Assembly (NCBI GenBank): GCA_033855775.1
Contig: JAWVFT010000041.1
Location: forward strand, 1-54,751
Source: DASVTR01 sp033855775
Lineage (GTDB): Bacteria; Acidobacteriota; Blastocatellia; Pyrinomonadales; Pyrinomonadaceae
Length of the DNA stretch: 54,751 nt
Direction: 5' to 3'
Positions 31,389-40,359 of this stretch are shown here, piece after piece. How positions within the stretch are numbered: position 1 is the stretch's first letter; every line of letters begins with the position of its first letter. Under the pieces are notes generated by a model. It did not search any database. It was given only the letters and a program-made list of their open reading frames with translations, and was not told the origin of the DNA. The translations under genes were made by a program, and so were the position numbers.

Positions 31389-34262
31389 TTACTTGAGCGT
31401 CTTCGAGTCGGCGGTAATCCTCAACTTCCAATCCTTAATCGGAGCTTCGCCGAGCAGCAAAGACCATTGCGGGTTGATGTAGTCCACGTCCAAATTCTGC
31501 ACGTAATGCATGAGCGAGCGCGTGAACACGCCGTCGGGCGCGCCGTTGAAGCGTTGCTGCAAGTAGTACGGCGGGATGGTTTGATAGTAAAGCGTCGCCG
31601 TGACGGAAATCGGCGCCTTGCCGCTGATGTTCGTGAGCGGCACGTTGTAGGTCACGACATCCGAGCCGCTCTGGTTAAAGTAGCCGGCGGAGTTGGGATG
31701 TCTCAGCATGTCGTTGATGACGCCGACCGGGGCCGTGTCGTCGTCCGGCAGGTTAGGTCGCCAGCCTTGCGGCATCAGGCGATTGTCCTTGACCTCGTGC
31801 GCGAGGCTCAGGAAGCTGGTGGTGAAGTGGTAGTTTGAATCCTTGATTAGCTCTTCGTAGATTTGCGCCTGGTCCTGGCGATTGATGGTTTCGTAGTGCG
31901 GTTGATACTGCTGGCCCGGATTGGTCTTCAAGTCGAAGAACTCGGTCGTCAGCGGCTTGAACTCAAAGTCTTCATACGTGCCGATAACGCCGTCCGGGTT
32001 GGTCGCGCCGGAAACCCAATATCTGACGCCGCCCACGTCAACGCGAAACTCCATGAAGGCGCGGCGGAAGCTGACGCCGGAGGGAAACTTGTGCCCGGCC
32101 AGATTCGTGACCTTGACTTGCGCCGATAATCCTTCGGGCGTTCGCTTGACGGAAGCGATTTCGACCTGCGCCGTTTCGTTGCGCGCCAGGTCGAGCGCGG
32201 ACTTCTTGGCCAGCACAAGGCCCGGCGGCGGATTGCCCCAGAAGCCGGACATCGGGTCGTAGGAGACGAGTCCGAGCGTGTCGGAGAACTGGCTGAAAAT
32301 TTCCAAGCCGAAGAGGTTGATGCCGAGCAGTGTGTGGCGCGAGTAGGGCGGCTCTTTCGGGTCAACGCCGCGCACCTGTAGATGTATGTCTTTATCCGCC
32401 GCTCGTTTTTCCACCGCCGCAAAGATGTCCTCTTCGATGCTGGCGACCTTGAACTGTAGTTGATTGCCGGTCTTGCTCGGATACTTGTCCGGCATGTGGC
32501 AATCCTGACAGGTCTGCACGTTGGCCGGATTAAAGGGCTTGCGTTCGTTCTGATACTTGCTGTTGAGCCATTCCAGATAGGTCTTCTGCTCATGCTCTGT
32601 CGGCAGCCTTGGATTATCGAAAGGATTGCCCGGATATTTCTCGCCGATGTTCAGGACGGGCAGGATAACTGTGTGGCAGGAGCCGCAGAGCGCCGACGAG
32701 CGGATTTGATTCTGCGGCGTGCTCTTCGGCGTCAAGCCAAGCCCGTTCTTCATGGGCAGCGTGACGACCTCTTCGTAGGGGCCGTAGATTTCGTCCGGCT
32801 TGCCGACCTTGAACTTGCCCGTGTAGCTGGCGGGCGTGCCGAGTCCTTCCGGCGTGATGCGATGACAGACTGTGCAGGAAACTCCGTCGCGCGCGAGCGC
32901 GCCGTACTTGCCATATTTCTGAGCGACGGTCGGCGGATTCGAGACGGGCGGGTATTGCGGAATCAAGTCTAGATACGAAAGCTTGAACGGCCCCATGTTG
33001 TCTTCGACAATCTGTCGCTGGCCCATCACGCCATGACAACTCAAGCAGGTGCCGACGATGTTGTCCGTCTGTTCAGGATGCAAATTCAACTCGGTTTCGA
33101 GTTGCGAGAAAAAGATTGGGTCGCGTCCAGACAATCCCATCATGGATGCGCGCCATTCGCTATAGGGCGAGACGTTCAAGTCTATCTCGGTCTGCGACGA
33201 GCCGGGGTTGTAGATTTGAGGATAGACCATGTTGGGCTGCGTCGAATTATTCTGCGTGGCGTCGTGGCAGCCGATGCATTGATTGGAAGTCAGAAAGCCG
33301 CGCTGCCCGTCGGGTTGCGGCCCCTGCGTCACGTTGTCGTGGTATTCCGGGATAAGCTCTTTCGGCGCGACCGGCGCATTGAGAGCCGAACGAACGACTT
33401 TGCGCAGCGGGTGCGGATGAAGCGGGGCGACTGCATCGGGGCGCGAGTCTCTGCGTTCATGGACGCCGGGAGTGGACTTTTTCTCTTGCTGGATAGCGCC
33501 GCTTTCGGGCGTCTGCTGCGCGAGCGTTTCGCTTATCAACTCGCCGACGGAAGCGGTCGTGGCTGAAGCCGACGGCGAAGGGCTCGGTATCAAGTTCGGC
33601 GGCATCGTCGAGTTGAAAACTATGGCGTCGCCTTTGACGTTGTTGATGGCCGAGTAGGTGAGCGTGTTCTTGGCCGTCGAAGCATGACAGTTCATGCAGT
33701 AGAGGCCGTAGCCCGCGTTCGGATAGTTGTAAGTATAGTTGACGGTCGGCCCGCCGTCCGTCCAGTACCAGCCGTCCCATGCGACCTTGCTGTCGCGCAC
33801 CATGATGGCGAGGCCCGTCATGTCGCTGTTGTTATAGCTCTGGCTGGCGGGCATCGGATACATCTCTTTGATGACGGTCGCGCCCTCTGGAATCTTGCCT
33901 TCGGGCTCCCCGGCCTGCATCCATGCGTACAACTCCGGCGAGTAATAGACGCGCACCGAATTGTGGACGCCGAGCTTATTGCCGCCGATGAAAAAGCCCG
34001 TGTCGCGGTAGGCCATGTCGCGCTGCCATTTCGGGTCTTGCTGGTAGCAGTAGTTGCTGACGTACTGGTTCAACTTCGCTTGATACGCGTCCACGCCAAT
34101 CTGGCTCGGCAAGGGCAACGGCCACGCCGGACATTGAGCAATCGGCGGAGCTTCGGCATGAGCGCGCGGAGCGAAGCCGAAGAGGCCGAGGCCGCTTAAA
34201 CTCAGCAGCGCGACGGCTAAAGCAGCATAGATACTGAAGACCCAAATCTTCGCGGTTCTCAT
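31389..34262 (-). CDS. P460-like/multiheme cytochrome c fusion protein
   Basis: Encodes 957 residues. A signal peptide (SIYAALAVALLSLSGLGLFG, then AHAEA) is followed by a cytochrome P460-like domain (GKIPEGATVIKEMY; KVAWDGWYWTDG) ending in the first heme motif CMNCH near residue 189. A Ser/Pro/Ala linker (about 225-290) follows. Then CIGCH (329), CLSCH (406), CTVCH (463), CGSCH (526) and CQDCH (585): six CXXCH motifs in all. The C-terminal third (LAGHKFPSGVSFRRAFMEF) has the GHxFPtG pattern of NrfB/C554-related proteins. It should be periplasmic. The role could be electron transfer or oxidation of a nitrogen compound; not known. Confidence 0.88.
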   Translation of the reverse strand: MRTAKIWVFSIYAALAVALLSLSGLGLFGFAPRAHAEAPPIAQCPAWPLPLPSQIGVDAYQAKLNQYVSNYCYQQDPKWQRDMAYRDTGFFIGGNKLGVHNSVRVYYSPELYAWMQAGEPEGKIPEGATVIKEMYPMPASQSYNNSDMTGLAIMVRDSKVAWDGWYWTDGGPTVNYTYNYPNAGYGLYCMNCHASTAKNTLTYSAINNVKGDAIVFNSTMPPNLIPSPSPSASATTASVGELISETLAQQTPESGAIQQEKKSTPGVHERRDSRPDAVAPLHPHPLRKVVRSALNAPVAPKELIPEYHDNVTQGPQPDGQRGFLTSNQCIGCHDATQNNSTQPNMVYPQIYNPGSSQTEIDLNVSPYSEWRASMMGLSGRDPIFFSQLETELNLHPEQTDNIVGTCLSCHGVMGQRQIVEDNMGPFKLSYLDLIPQYPPVSNPPTVAQKYGKYGALARDGVSCTVCHRITPEGLGTPASYTGKFKVGKPDEIYGPYEEVVTLPMKNGLGLTPKSTPQNQIRSSALCGSCHTVILPVLNIGEKYPGNPFDNPRLPTEHEQKTYLEWLNSKYQNERKPFNPANVQTCQDCHMPDKYPSKTGNQLQFKVASIEEDIFAAVEKRAADKDIHLQVRGVDPKEPPYSRHTLLGINLFGLEIFSQFSDTLGLVSYDPMSGFWGNPPPGLVLAKKSALDLARNETAQVEIASVKRTPEGLSAQVKVTNLAGHKFPSGVSFRRAFMEFRVDVGGVRYWVSGATNPDGVIGTYEDFEFKPLTTEFFDLKTNPGQQYQPHYETINRQDQAQIYEELIKDSNYHFTTSFLSLAHEVKDNRLMPQGWRPNLPDDDTAPVGVINDMLRHPNSAGYFNQSGSDVVTYNVPLTNISGKAPISVTATLYYQTIPPYYLQQRFNGAPDGVFTRSLMHYVQNLDVDYINPQWSLLLGEAPIKDWKLRITADSKTLK

Positions 34263-34588
34263 ACCGTTCTCCTGATTGACGAAGAGGCGACGCTCTCGTT
34301 TTCATCCGTTGTCATGATTAAAGATTGTCCGTGTGATGCGCTGAAAGCTTTGACGCTCTGAAGGCTTGAGCGAGCGAGAGAACTCCGTCATCACCGGCCA
34401 CATCTATCTTTCACCGGCGCGAAATATCAATGCGACCCTTGATTCATTCACTTGGCCGTCAAACTCTTACAGCAATGAGCAGAGGATTGTTCAGACCGGA
34501 AGCGGTCGGACTTCGTGAAGACGAAGACGGGCCGTACTGTACGACAGACGCCGCGAGCTTGGCAATAAGTTTCTTATCCGGCGCGCGG
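34263..34588. other. Gap between the cytochrome gene and the second ATP-grasp gene
   Basis: The cytochrome promoter should lie here. No convincing -35/-10 pair, hairpin or gene is seen by eye. Confidence 0.4.
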
Positions 34589-35551
34589 CTACAGCGAGTT
34601 GAGCGCTTCGCGCGCGTAGGCGAGAAAGGCCGGGCGATTATCAATTATCATCTTGTTATGGTCGTAAGTGGTCAAGACCGTGCCGCCGCCGTTGACCTCG
34701 TTGATGCGGTTGCCGATGAAATCAACCGCGCCGATGCTGATGCCCGTTAACTCGCGCAGACGCTCGGCGGCAACCAAATCGCGCCGGAAATTGTTGGACG
34801 ACGCGGGGCCGTAAGGCCGCACGGAGAAATCCTTCGCGTCGCCCGACCACGGCGTCTCGCGGCCATGAATGATGCGCGCCGAATGAAACTTGCCGCCGAT
34901 GAACCAGAAGCGCTTTTCGTCGCCGCGACAGTAAGGTTGAAAGCAGAAGTCGCTCAAGTCTCTGTCCTCTTGCGCGGCGAGGCGTAGTTGAAACTCTCGC
35001 ACAGCCGTCTCGTTATGCAGCCGCTCGACGCCGAGGCCCGCGCCGCCCCAACTGAGCTTGGCGACAATCACGCCCCGCGCTTTTTGAAAATCATAGACCT
35101 CCGCGATTGATGAAAAAACGCGCGTCGGAATAACGCGCGCTTCCTTAAAGTCTAAAGTCGCCAGCCAGCTTTTCAGCGTTCGCGTTTCCGCTTCGGGAGA
35201 ATTGATGAGGCGAGCCACGTTTCCGGCTTTCAACTGTTGCCGGTGAAAGTCGAGTTGCGCTCGCAGGTAATCGCGGCGCAGGCGAAAGCCGAAAGCGCGA
35301 TGATCTTCATCAAAGCCGTCGCTGTAAACAATCCATAAATCGGCGCGCGGCTGTTGCTGTCCCAACTTTTGAAAGCTGCCGTCGTCGTTTCGCTTGTAGA
35401 CGGTGACTAGACCGCGCGTGAAGTCGTAGCCGTTGATGGGAGCGAGCCGCAGTTCGCATTCTTTGTCGAGCAATCTCACCAGCCGCCGCATCGTTGAAAA
35501 GCGATTGCTCTCGACAATCATCGGATTAATCGTGAGCAGCGCTCTTTTCAA
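34589..35551 (-). CDS. ATP-grasp ligase (second of three)
   Basis: Encodes 320 residues. The ATP-grasp core has RGVIVAKLSWGGAGLGVERL, FQPYCRGDEKRFWFIGGKF, and the metal-binding end SIGAVDFIGNRINEVNGGG. The pattern is nearest to GshB/RimK-type ligases, with YGP-x-SSNNF after the conserved GKFHSARIIHG. The N-terminal part (ADLWIVYSDGFDEDHRAFGF) is unlike the other two enzymes. It starts 21 bp after the next gene's stop, so both are in one operon. Product unknown. Confidence 0.82.
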   Translation of the reverse strand: MKRALLTINPMIVESNRFSTMRRLVRLLDKECELRLAPINGYDFTRGLVTVYKRNDDGSFQKLGQQQPRADLWIVYSDGFDEDHRAFGFRLRRDYLRAQLDFHRQQLKAGNVARLINSPEAETRTLKSWLATLDFKEARVIPTRVFSSIAEVYDFQKARGVIVAKLSWGGAGLGVERLHNETAVREFQLRLAAQEDRDLSDFCFQPYCRGDEKRFWFIGGKFHSARIIHGRETPWSGDAKDFSVRPYGPASSNNFRRDLVAAERLRELTGISIGAVDFIGNRINEVNGGGTVLTTYDHNKMIIDNRPAFLAYAREALNSL

Positions 35552-35572
35552 CCTTTGACCTCCGGCGCAGGA

Positions 35573-36853
35573 TTAGAGCGGCGCGAATTGAAAATCCAAC
35601 AAGCTGCGGCAGGCGTCGAGCTTGGCGTTTAAGTCCGCTTCGGAATCTGCCCCGATATTGATGAGAGCGTAGCGATAGCTTTTGCCGTCCTGCATCGTGT
35701 CGGAAAGGAGTCGCCCCGGCGCAACGCAAATCTCTATGCGCGCGTCGGGGAACATGGCTCGCAGTTCGTCAATCCGATGCGGCGACGGAACCTTGAGCAC
35801 GCGCCGGTCTTCAAACGCGCGCAGCACGCAACTGGCCGCCAGCTTGAACTCGCCCTGGCCGCGAGCGAAGGCGGGCGCGTCTCCGGCGGCCAGCTTGAGC
35901 AGCGGCGCGTAGGAGCTTGTGCCGTCAACCTTCTCGAACAAATCCGCGAACTGCGAGGCTATCTTCGGATTGACCTCGATGATGGCGATGCTTTCGTCGC
36001 GCGGGTCGCGCATCAACTCGATGTTGAAGAGAGCGTTGTCGTAACCGATGCCGACCATGAACGACTCTGCGATGCGCGCCATCCTGTGCTGCACGTCCTC
36101 GCTCAAACGCGATGGATAGACGAAGCGCTCGAAGGAGATTGTCCCCGGATACATCAGCGCGTCAACGATGCCGAGCACGCGCACCTTGCCGCGATACACA
36201 TAGCCTTCGAGCGAGACTTGCTCCCCTTCCAGCAGAGCTTCGGCCAATAGATAAGAGGCGTCGTGTTCGTAGTCCGTGTAGGCGCGAAGCAGGTCGTTGA
36301 ACGGCTTGACGAAACGCTGCGGCAGCTTGCATGTGCGGAGCGTTTCCCGTAGCTCCGCTTCGTTTGCGACGCGGTTGGCGTTAATCGAAAAATTTGCTTT
36401 GACGGGTTTGACGAAGAGCGGAAAACTTGCGGTTGCCAGAGCGCGCTCTTCATCCTGCGGGTCGAGCAGTTGAAACGACGGAGCCGCCGCCGGGACAAAA
36501 ACCCGCTGCGCGATTCTGGAATAATACTTGTGCTCGCAGAGCAACACGCACTCGATGGATGGCCCCGGCAGGTTGAGCCGTTCGGCGACGATGCTGGCGA
36601 CGGACATGCCCGGATAGCCGACCGCGGAGGTCACGCCCGACAGCCCCGCGTCTCTGTAGCGATGAACGAGGTCTTCGATTAAAGCAAGGATGTCCAGCTT
36701 CTCCGCGCCGGCGGAACAGGTTTCCAGCAGTGGGTTGTCAAAATAGTCTCCGCCAATCTCTTCGAAGATGAGTTGATAACGAAGAGCTTCGGCTATCGGC
36801 GGCAGGTCAAGGTATTCCCTTTGAGTCGGGCAAACGAAGAGGATTTTCTTCAT
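35573..36853 (-). CDS. ATP-grasp ligase (third of three, CarB-like)
   Basis: Encodes 426 residues. The N-terminal Rossmann part (KKILFVCPTQREYLDLPP, SAVGYPGMSVASIVAERLNL) is followed by an ATP-grasp domain: FPLFVKPVKANFSINANRV, LLAEALLEGEQVSLEGYVYR, and LFNIELMRDPRDESIAIIEV. The C-terminal extension (about 330-426) is unlike the first two enzymes. It resembles D-ala-D-ala/biotin-carboxylase-type carboxylate-amine ligases. It is the first gene of the minus-strand operon that continues into the second ATP-grasp. Confidence 0.82.
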   Translation of the reverse strand: MKKILFVCPTQREYLDLPPIAEALRYQLIFEEIGGDYFDNPLLETCSAGAEKLDILALIEDLVHRYRDAGLSGVTSAVGYPGMSVASIVAERLNLPGPSIECVLLCEHKYYSRIAQRVFVPAAAPSFQLLDPQDEERALATASFPLFVKPVKANFSINANRVANEAELRETLRTCKLPQRFVKPFNDLLRAYTDYEHDASYLLAEALLEGEQVSLEGYVYRGKVRVLGIVDALMYPGTISFERFVYPSRLSEDVQHRMARIAESFMVGIGYDNALFNIELMRDPRDESIAIIEVNPKIASQFADLFEKVDGTSSYAPLLKLAAGDAPAFARGQGEFKLAASCVLRAFEDRRVLKVPSPHRIDELRAMFPDARIEICVAPGRLLSDTMQDGKSYRYALINIGADSEADLNAKLDACRSLLDFQFAPL

Positions 36854-37146
36854 CGGGGCTGAACTTTCTCACACGCGAAAAGAGGTGGCGCAACCTCGCT
36901 ATTATGCATTCTTCGCGGGCGTTGTGAAGCGAGCGGGCGCGTCTGAGCGCGATAAAATTGTTGCTGAAGGCGCGTCGCGCCAGCCTGCGCCGCTTTCCGT
37001 CTCTGCTGTCGGCGGGCTATCCTTTCAGGGAGGCGAACCCAAAGGGCCAACGTCGCATCGCAATCATTGTCCGCCAGAGCGCGTTCGGTCTGGCGCGGCG
37101 GGCGAAAGCAAACGCAGGTTTACGGAATTTGAAAGAAGTCGAAAGA

Positions 37147-38376
37147 ATGAAGAGTAAATTTCTATCGTGCCTTATCGCTGCGCTCGGCGCGTTGTTGGCG
37201 TTTGCGGTCGCGGCCAACGCGCAGTCAGGCTCGACGCGCCCGCGCCGCGTCAACGCGGAGCCTGCGCCCACCGTCATCGTCGAAGGCGCGCAGCCCGCCC
37301 GAAGGGACGAACGACCGCAGACGATTGCCAACGCCAACAAGCCGCGCGCGGGTTCGGCTGATGTCGCAGACACTTCGCACGCTTTTTCGTTGCTCCAGGC
37401 CAAACAGTATGCCGCCGCCGCGCAGGAGGCCAGGCAACTCGCCGCCAGTTATCCAAACGATTCCGAGACGTGGAAAATCGCTGGCTTCGCAGAGATGAAT
37501 CTGAAGCAGCACGAGGAGGCCGCCTCAGACTTGCAACGCGCGCTCACCCTGCAACGCGCCGCCGGAAAAGAAGACCCTTACACCGTTGACCTATTGGCGC
37601 AGGCTTACGTCCTGACGGAAAAGTTTGACGCGGCGTTGCCGCTCCTGAAAATCGCCACGACGCGCGCGGGCGCGAAGCCCGACGCACGGCTCGTTTACTA
37701 TCGCGGCCTCGCCGAATATCGCACGGGACAAAAAGCGGACGCCGAACGAACCTTCACGGCGGTCGTCAAGGATAATCCGCGCGACGCCGCCGCGCTCTTC
37801 TTCCTTGGCCAACTCGCGTACGAGCGCAACGACCTCGACGCAGCCATCTCCGCGCTCAACCGCGCCACGCTCGGCGACGCGCGCTCGGCTACCGCTTGGG
37901 CAATTCTGACAACGGCTTACCTGCGCCGCGCAGCGGCCAACGCCGCCACGCCCGCCAAGTCTGACGCCGATTATCTCAACGCCGTGCGCGCGGGCGAAGG
38001 CTTGACGCGCATCAAGACAGACCCGGCGGCGATGCTGCTCTTCGGGCAGGCTCTCATCGGAGCCAAGCAGTATGCCCGCGCCGCGACCACGCTTGAGCGC
38101 GTCGCGGGCGGCCCCGAAGCAAACGGCCCCGTGCTCTACTGGCTCGGCGTCTCATATTCTCGCGCCAAGAATTTTCCTAAAGCCGTGGCTGCGCTCGAAC
38201 GCGCCGCCGCGCAGACGCCCGATGATGTCAACATCTATCGTGAACTCGGCTACGCCTACGAAGTCTCCAAGCAGTACGCCAAGGCTCTCGGCGCGTACCA
38301 GAAAGGCTCCGAGCTTGCGCCCGCCGACGCAGACCTGCAAGCCTCGGTCGAGCGCGTCAAGCCCTTCGCTCAATAA
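37147..38376 (+). CDS. Secreted TPR-repeat protein
   Basis: Encodes 409 residues from the ATG at 37147 (MKSKFLSCLIAALGALLAFA, then VAANAQS), a clear signal peptide; the longer open frame upstream is rejected. The protein has about six to eight TPR-like helical pairs (for example DARLVYYRGLAEYRTGQKAD, AALFFLGQLAYERNDLDAAI). Such proteins mediate protein-protein contacts in the periplasm. It is divergent from the ATP-grasp operon over a 293-bp gap. The hairpin at 38385-38467 lies just after its stop. Confidence 0.88.
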   Translation: MKSKFLSCLIAALGALLAFAVAANAQSGSTRPRRVNAEPAPTVIVEGAQPARRDERPQTIANANKPRAGSADVADTSHAFSLLQAKQYAAAAQEARQLAASYPNDSETWKIAGFAEMNLKQHEEAASDLQRALTLQRAAGKEDPYTVDLLAQAYVLTEKFDAALPLLKIATTRAGAKPDARLVYYRGLAEYRTGQKADAERTFTAVVKDNPRDAAALFFLGQLAYERNDLDAAISALNRATLGDARSATAWAILTTAYLRRAAANAATPAKSDADYLNAVRAGEGLTRIKTDPAAMLLFGQALIGAKQYARAATTLERVAGGPEANGPVLYWLGVSYSRAKNFPKAVAALERAAAQTPDDVNIYRELGYAYEVSKQYAKALGAYQKGSELAPADADLQASVERVKPFAQ

Positions 38377-38384
38377 CTAACTCA

Positions 38385-38467
38385 GGTCGAAAGTCCAATG
38401 TCCAATGTCCAAAGTCGTAAGACATCGCCTTTGACTTTAGGCATTGGACTTTGGACTTTCGACTTTG
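38385..38467. repeat. Heptamer-repeat hairpin (AAAGTCC type)
   Basis: The left arm GGTCGAAAGTCCAATGTCC, with further TCCAATG copies, is near-identical to the reverse complement of the right arm (38430-38467). It lies between the TPR gene and the next gene. It carries the same heptamer as the 20152-20260 element, so the two are related copies. Confidence 0.85.
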
Positions 38468-38487
38468 AATGCAGTAGCATTTCGCGC

Positions 38488-38997
38488 ATGAAACAAAATC
38501 CCTTTCGCCCGCGTGGGCGGCGCGCGTGGGCCACAACCCTTCTTGGCATCGCCGCTCTCTTGAGCTTCGCGCCGGCAGCGAGCGCGACCACCTGGAACAA
38601 CATAGAGCCTTTGAAATCGAGACGCGCCGATGTCGAGCGCGCGTTGGGGAGTCCGCTGCGCGACATGGCGGGCGCAGAAGGCACGCTGCAATTCAAAGTC
38701 GCGGGCGGCACTGTGACAATTGCCTTCGTCAGCGCTCGCTTCGTCGCCAACAAGAAGCTCGCGCGCGACCTCGAAGGCACGGTCTTACAGATCATCTTGC
38801 AGCACGACAATTCCAACGACACGCCCGAATCGCTCGACCTGGCACACAAGCGCGGCTTCGAGCGCGAAGAGCGCCAAGGCGCAATCATCTACAACAATCA
38901 ACACGAAGGCATCATCTACACCTTCTACGGCGGCAAGCTCAAAACCACTCGCTACACCCCTTCATCCGAACAACTCGGACGAGCGAGAAGGGGATGA
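38488..38997 (+). CDS. Secreted protein of unknown function
   Basis: Encodes 169 residues. The ATG at 38488 gives a signal peptide (MKQNPFRPRGRRAWATTLLG, then IAALLSFAPAASA). The mature part has DVERALGSPLRD and TIAFVSARFVANKKLARDLE. The pattern resembles SmpA/BamE-like small outer-membrane proteins in outline only. The family is not recognised. Its stop is close to the next repeat hairpin. Confidence 0.7.
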   Translation: MKQNPFRPRGRRAWATTLLGIAALLSFAPAASATTWNNIEPLKSRRADVERALGSPLRDMAGAEGTLQFKVAGGTVTIAFVSARFVANKKLARDLEGTVLQIILQHDNSNDTPESLDLAHKRGFEREERQGAIIYNNQHEGIIYTFYGGKLKTTRYTPSSEQLGRARRG

Positions 38998-39001
38998 CAA
39001 C

Positions 39002-39117
39002 AGTGACAAGTGACAAGTGATGAGTGATGAGCTAAAGCATGTGCTTGCTGCTCGTCACTCATCATTTCTTAACTCGATGCTCTTAACTCGTCACTCATCA
39101 CTCGTCACTCGTCACTG
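39002..39117. repeat. Heptamer-repeat hairpin (GTGACAA/GTGATGA type)
   Basis: The left arm (39002-39031) repeats GTGACAA and GTGATGA. The right arm (39051-39117) repeats CTCGTCA/CTCATCA and ends a few bases before the nurA ATG. It is the second copy of the word family seen before atpG. Confidence 0.85.
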
Positions 39118-39122
39118 CTCTT

Positions 39123-40337
39123 ATGCTGTATCGCAGTCTTCTGACCAAGGCGCTCGAAGATAAGCGCGCTGACTTCAAGAGCTTTGACCGCGCGTGGCGT
39201 GATGACGTGCGCGAGTATGCGGGGCGGTTGCGGCGTCTGGGCAGGAAGGCGTCGGCTGCTGTTCGTCTTGAGACGGAAGCGGAAGCTGCGCCGGGCGCGT
39301 TGCCGTCCGACGAATTAGACCGGATGGCTTCGATGGTCGTGCCCTTCACGGAGCGTTGGCGCAATCATGAGGAAGCGCGGCGTTGGGCCATCGAAGCTCT
39401 GCAAGAGCGCGTGACGTTCGCGGCGGACGGCAGCCAGCTTTTGCCGGGCCGCGAAATCTCCATGCCGGTCGCCGCCGTGCAGGTCGCTTGGTTCGAGAAT
39501 CCGCACACGCGCGAAGGCCAGTATCGCAAGCAAGCGGATTTTTCCATCGTCTCGCCCGCGGAGTTTCTCGAAGGCGCGGACGATAACATCGGCGCCGACA
39601 CGGTTGTCTCCTTCCGTCGCTTTCAGCTTGAGATTGAAACGCTGACACGTTTTCTCCAAAGCCGAAGGGGCTGGCGCGAGCGCGGCGAGCGAACGCCTCT
39701 GGCTTTCTACGACGGCTCGTTGTTGATTTCCTTCGGCCTGCCGCAGACGAAGATTCAAGCGGCCTACATCAACGCCGTCGTCGAGTTGGTGCGCGTCTCG
39801 CGCGAGACGCAGACGCCCGTCGTCGGCTTCATAGACCAGTCTTACGCGCGCGACCTCGTGCGGCTGCTCGACACGCTTGAACTCAGCGGAGCGCGCCGCA
39901 GCCGCTCGCTCTACGACGCGCAACTGCTGCACGCCATCATCGAAGACGGCCCGCCGCTCTTGCCGGATTGGGGCATGCGCACCGCTTTCTGCTATTGCCT
40001 GCGCGAAGGCTTGAGCAATCATTTCGTGGACGAACGCCATCAACCCTTAATCGGCTTCACGTATTTACAGACGACGGGCGACGGCCCGCCCGCGCGCCTT
40101 GACGTTCCATCATGGGTCTACGAAGCAGGACTTTTGGACGACGTGGTTGACGCCGTGAGGGGCGAATGCGTCAGCGGCCTCGGCTATCCTTACGCGATTG
40201 AGACGGCGGACGCGGCAGCCGTCATCACCTCGCGCGACCGCGAACAGTTCCTGCGCCTGATACAGGAGTTCGCCGAAAAAGAGAGCTTCGCGTTTCGCGT
40301 CTCGCGCAAAGCTGCCAGCAAAGTTAGACGCCGCTAA
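39123..40337 (+). CDS. NurA-domain nuclease
   Basis: Encodes 404 residues. The NurA signature is the DGSQ in FAADGSQLLPGREISMPVAA and the later FYDGSLL; VVGFIDQSYARDLVRLLDTL and the C-terminal LPYAIE-like stretch also fit. In archaea and some bacteria NurA works with the HerA helicase in DNA-end resection. No HerA ATPase is in the window, but a HAS-barrel gene, the family found at the HerA N-terminus, lies two genes downstream. No ribosome binding site is visible; a repeat hairpin abuts the ATG. Confidence 0.88.
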   Translation: MLYRSLLTKALEDKRADFKSFDRAWRDDVREYAGRLRRLGRKASAAVRLETEAEAAPGALPSDELDRMASMVVPFTERWRNHEEARRWAIEALQERVTFAADGSQLLPGREISMPVAAVQVAWFENPHTREGQYRKQADFSIVSPAEFLEGADDNIGADTVVSFRRFQLEIETLTRFLQSRRGWRERGERTPLAFYDGSLLISFGLPQTKIQAAYINAVVELVRVSRETQTPVVGFIDQSYARDLVRLLDTLELSGARRSRSLYDAQLLHAIIEDGPPLLPDWGMRTAFCYCLREGLSNHFVDERHQPLIGFTYLQTTGDGPPARLDVPSWVYEAGLLDDVVDAVRGECVSGLGYPYAIETADAAAVITSRDREQFLRLIQEFAEKESFAFRVSRKAASKVRRR

Positions 40338-40359
40338 GCAACTCTGTTAAATTTCGCGT

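Noticed and set aside
33033..33566. Plus-strand open frame within the multiheme cytochrome gene
   Set aside because: The minus-strand frame has signal peptide and six heme motifs; this frame has no features.
36958..37146. N-terminal extension of the TPR protein
   Set aside because: The ATG at 37147 begins a proper signal peptide; the extension is basic and not conserved-looking.
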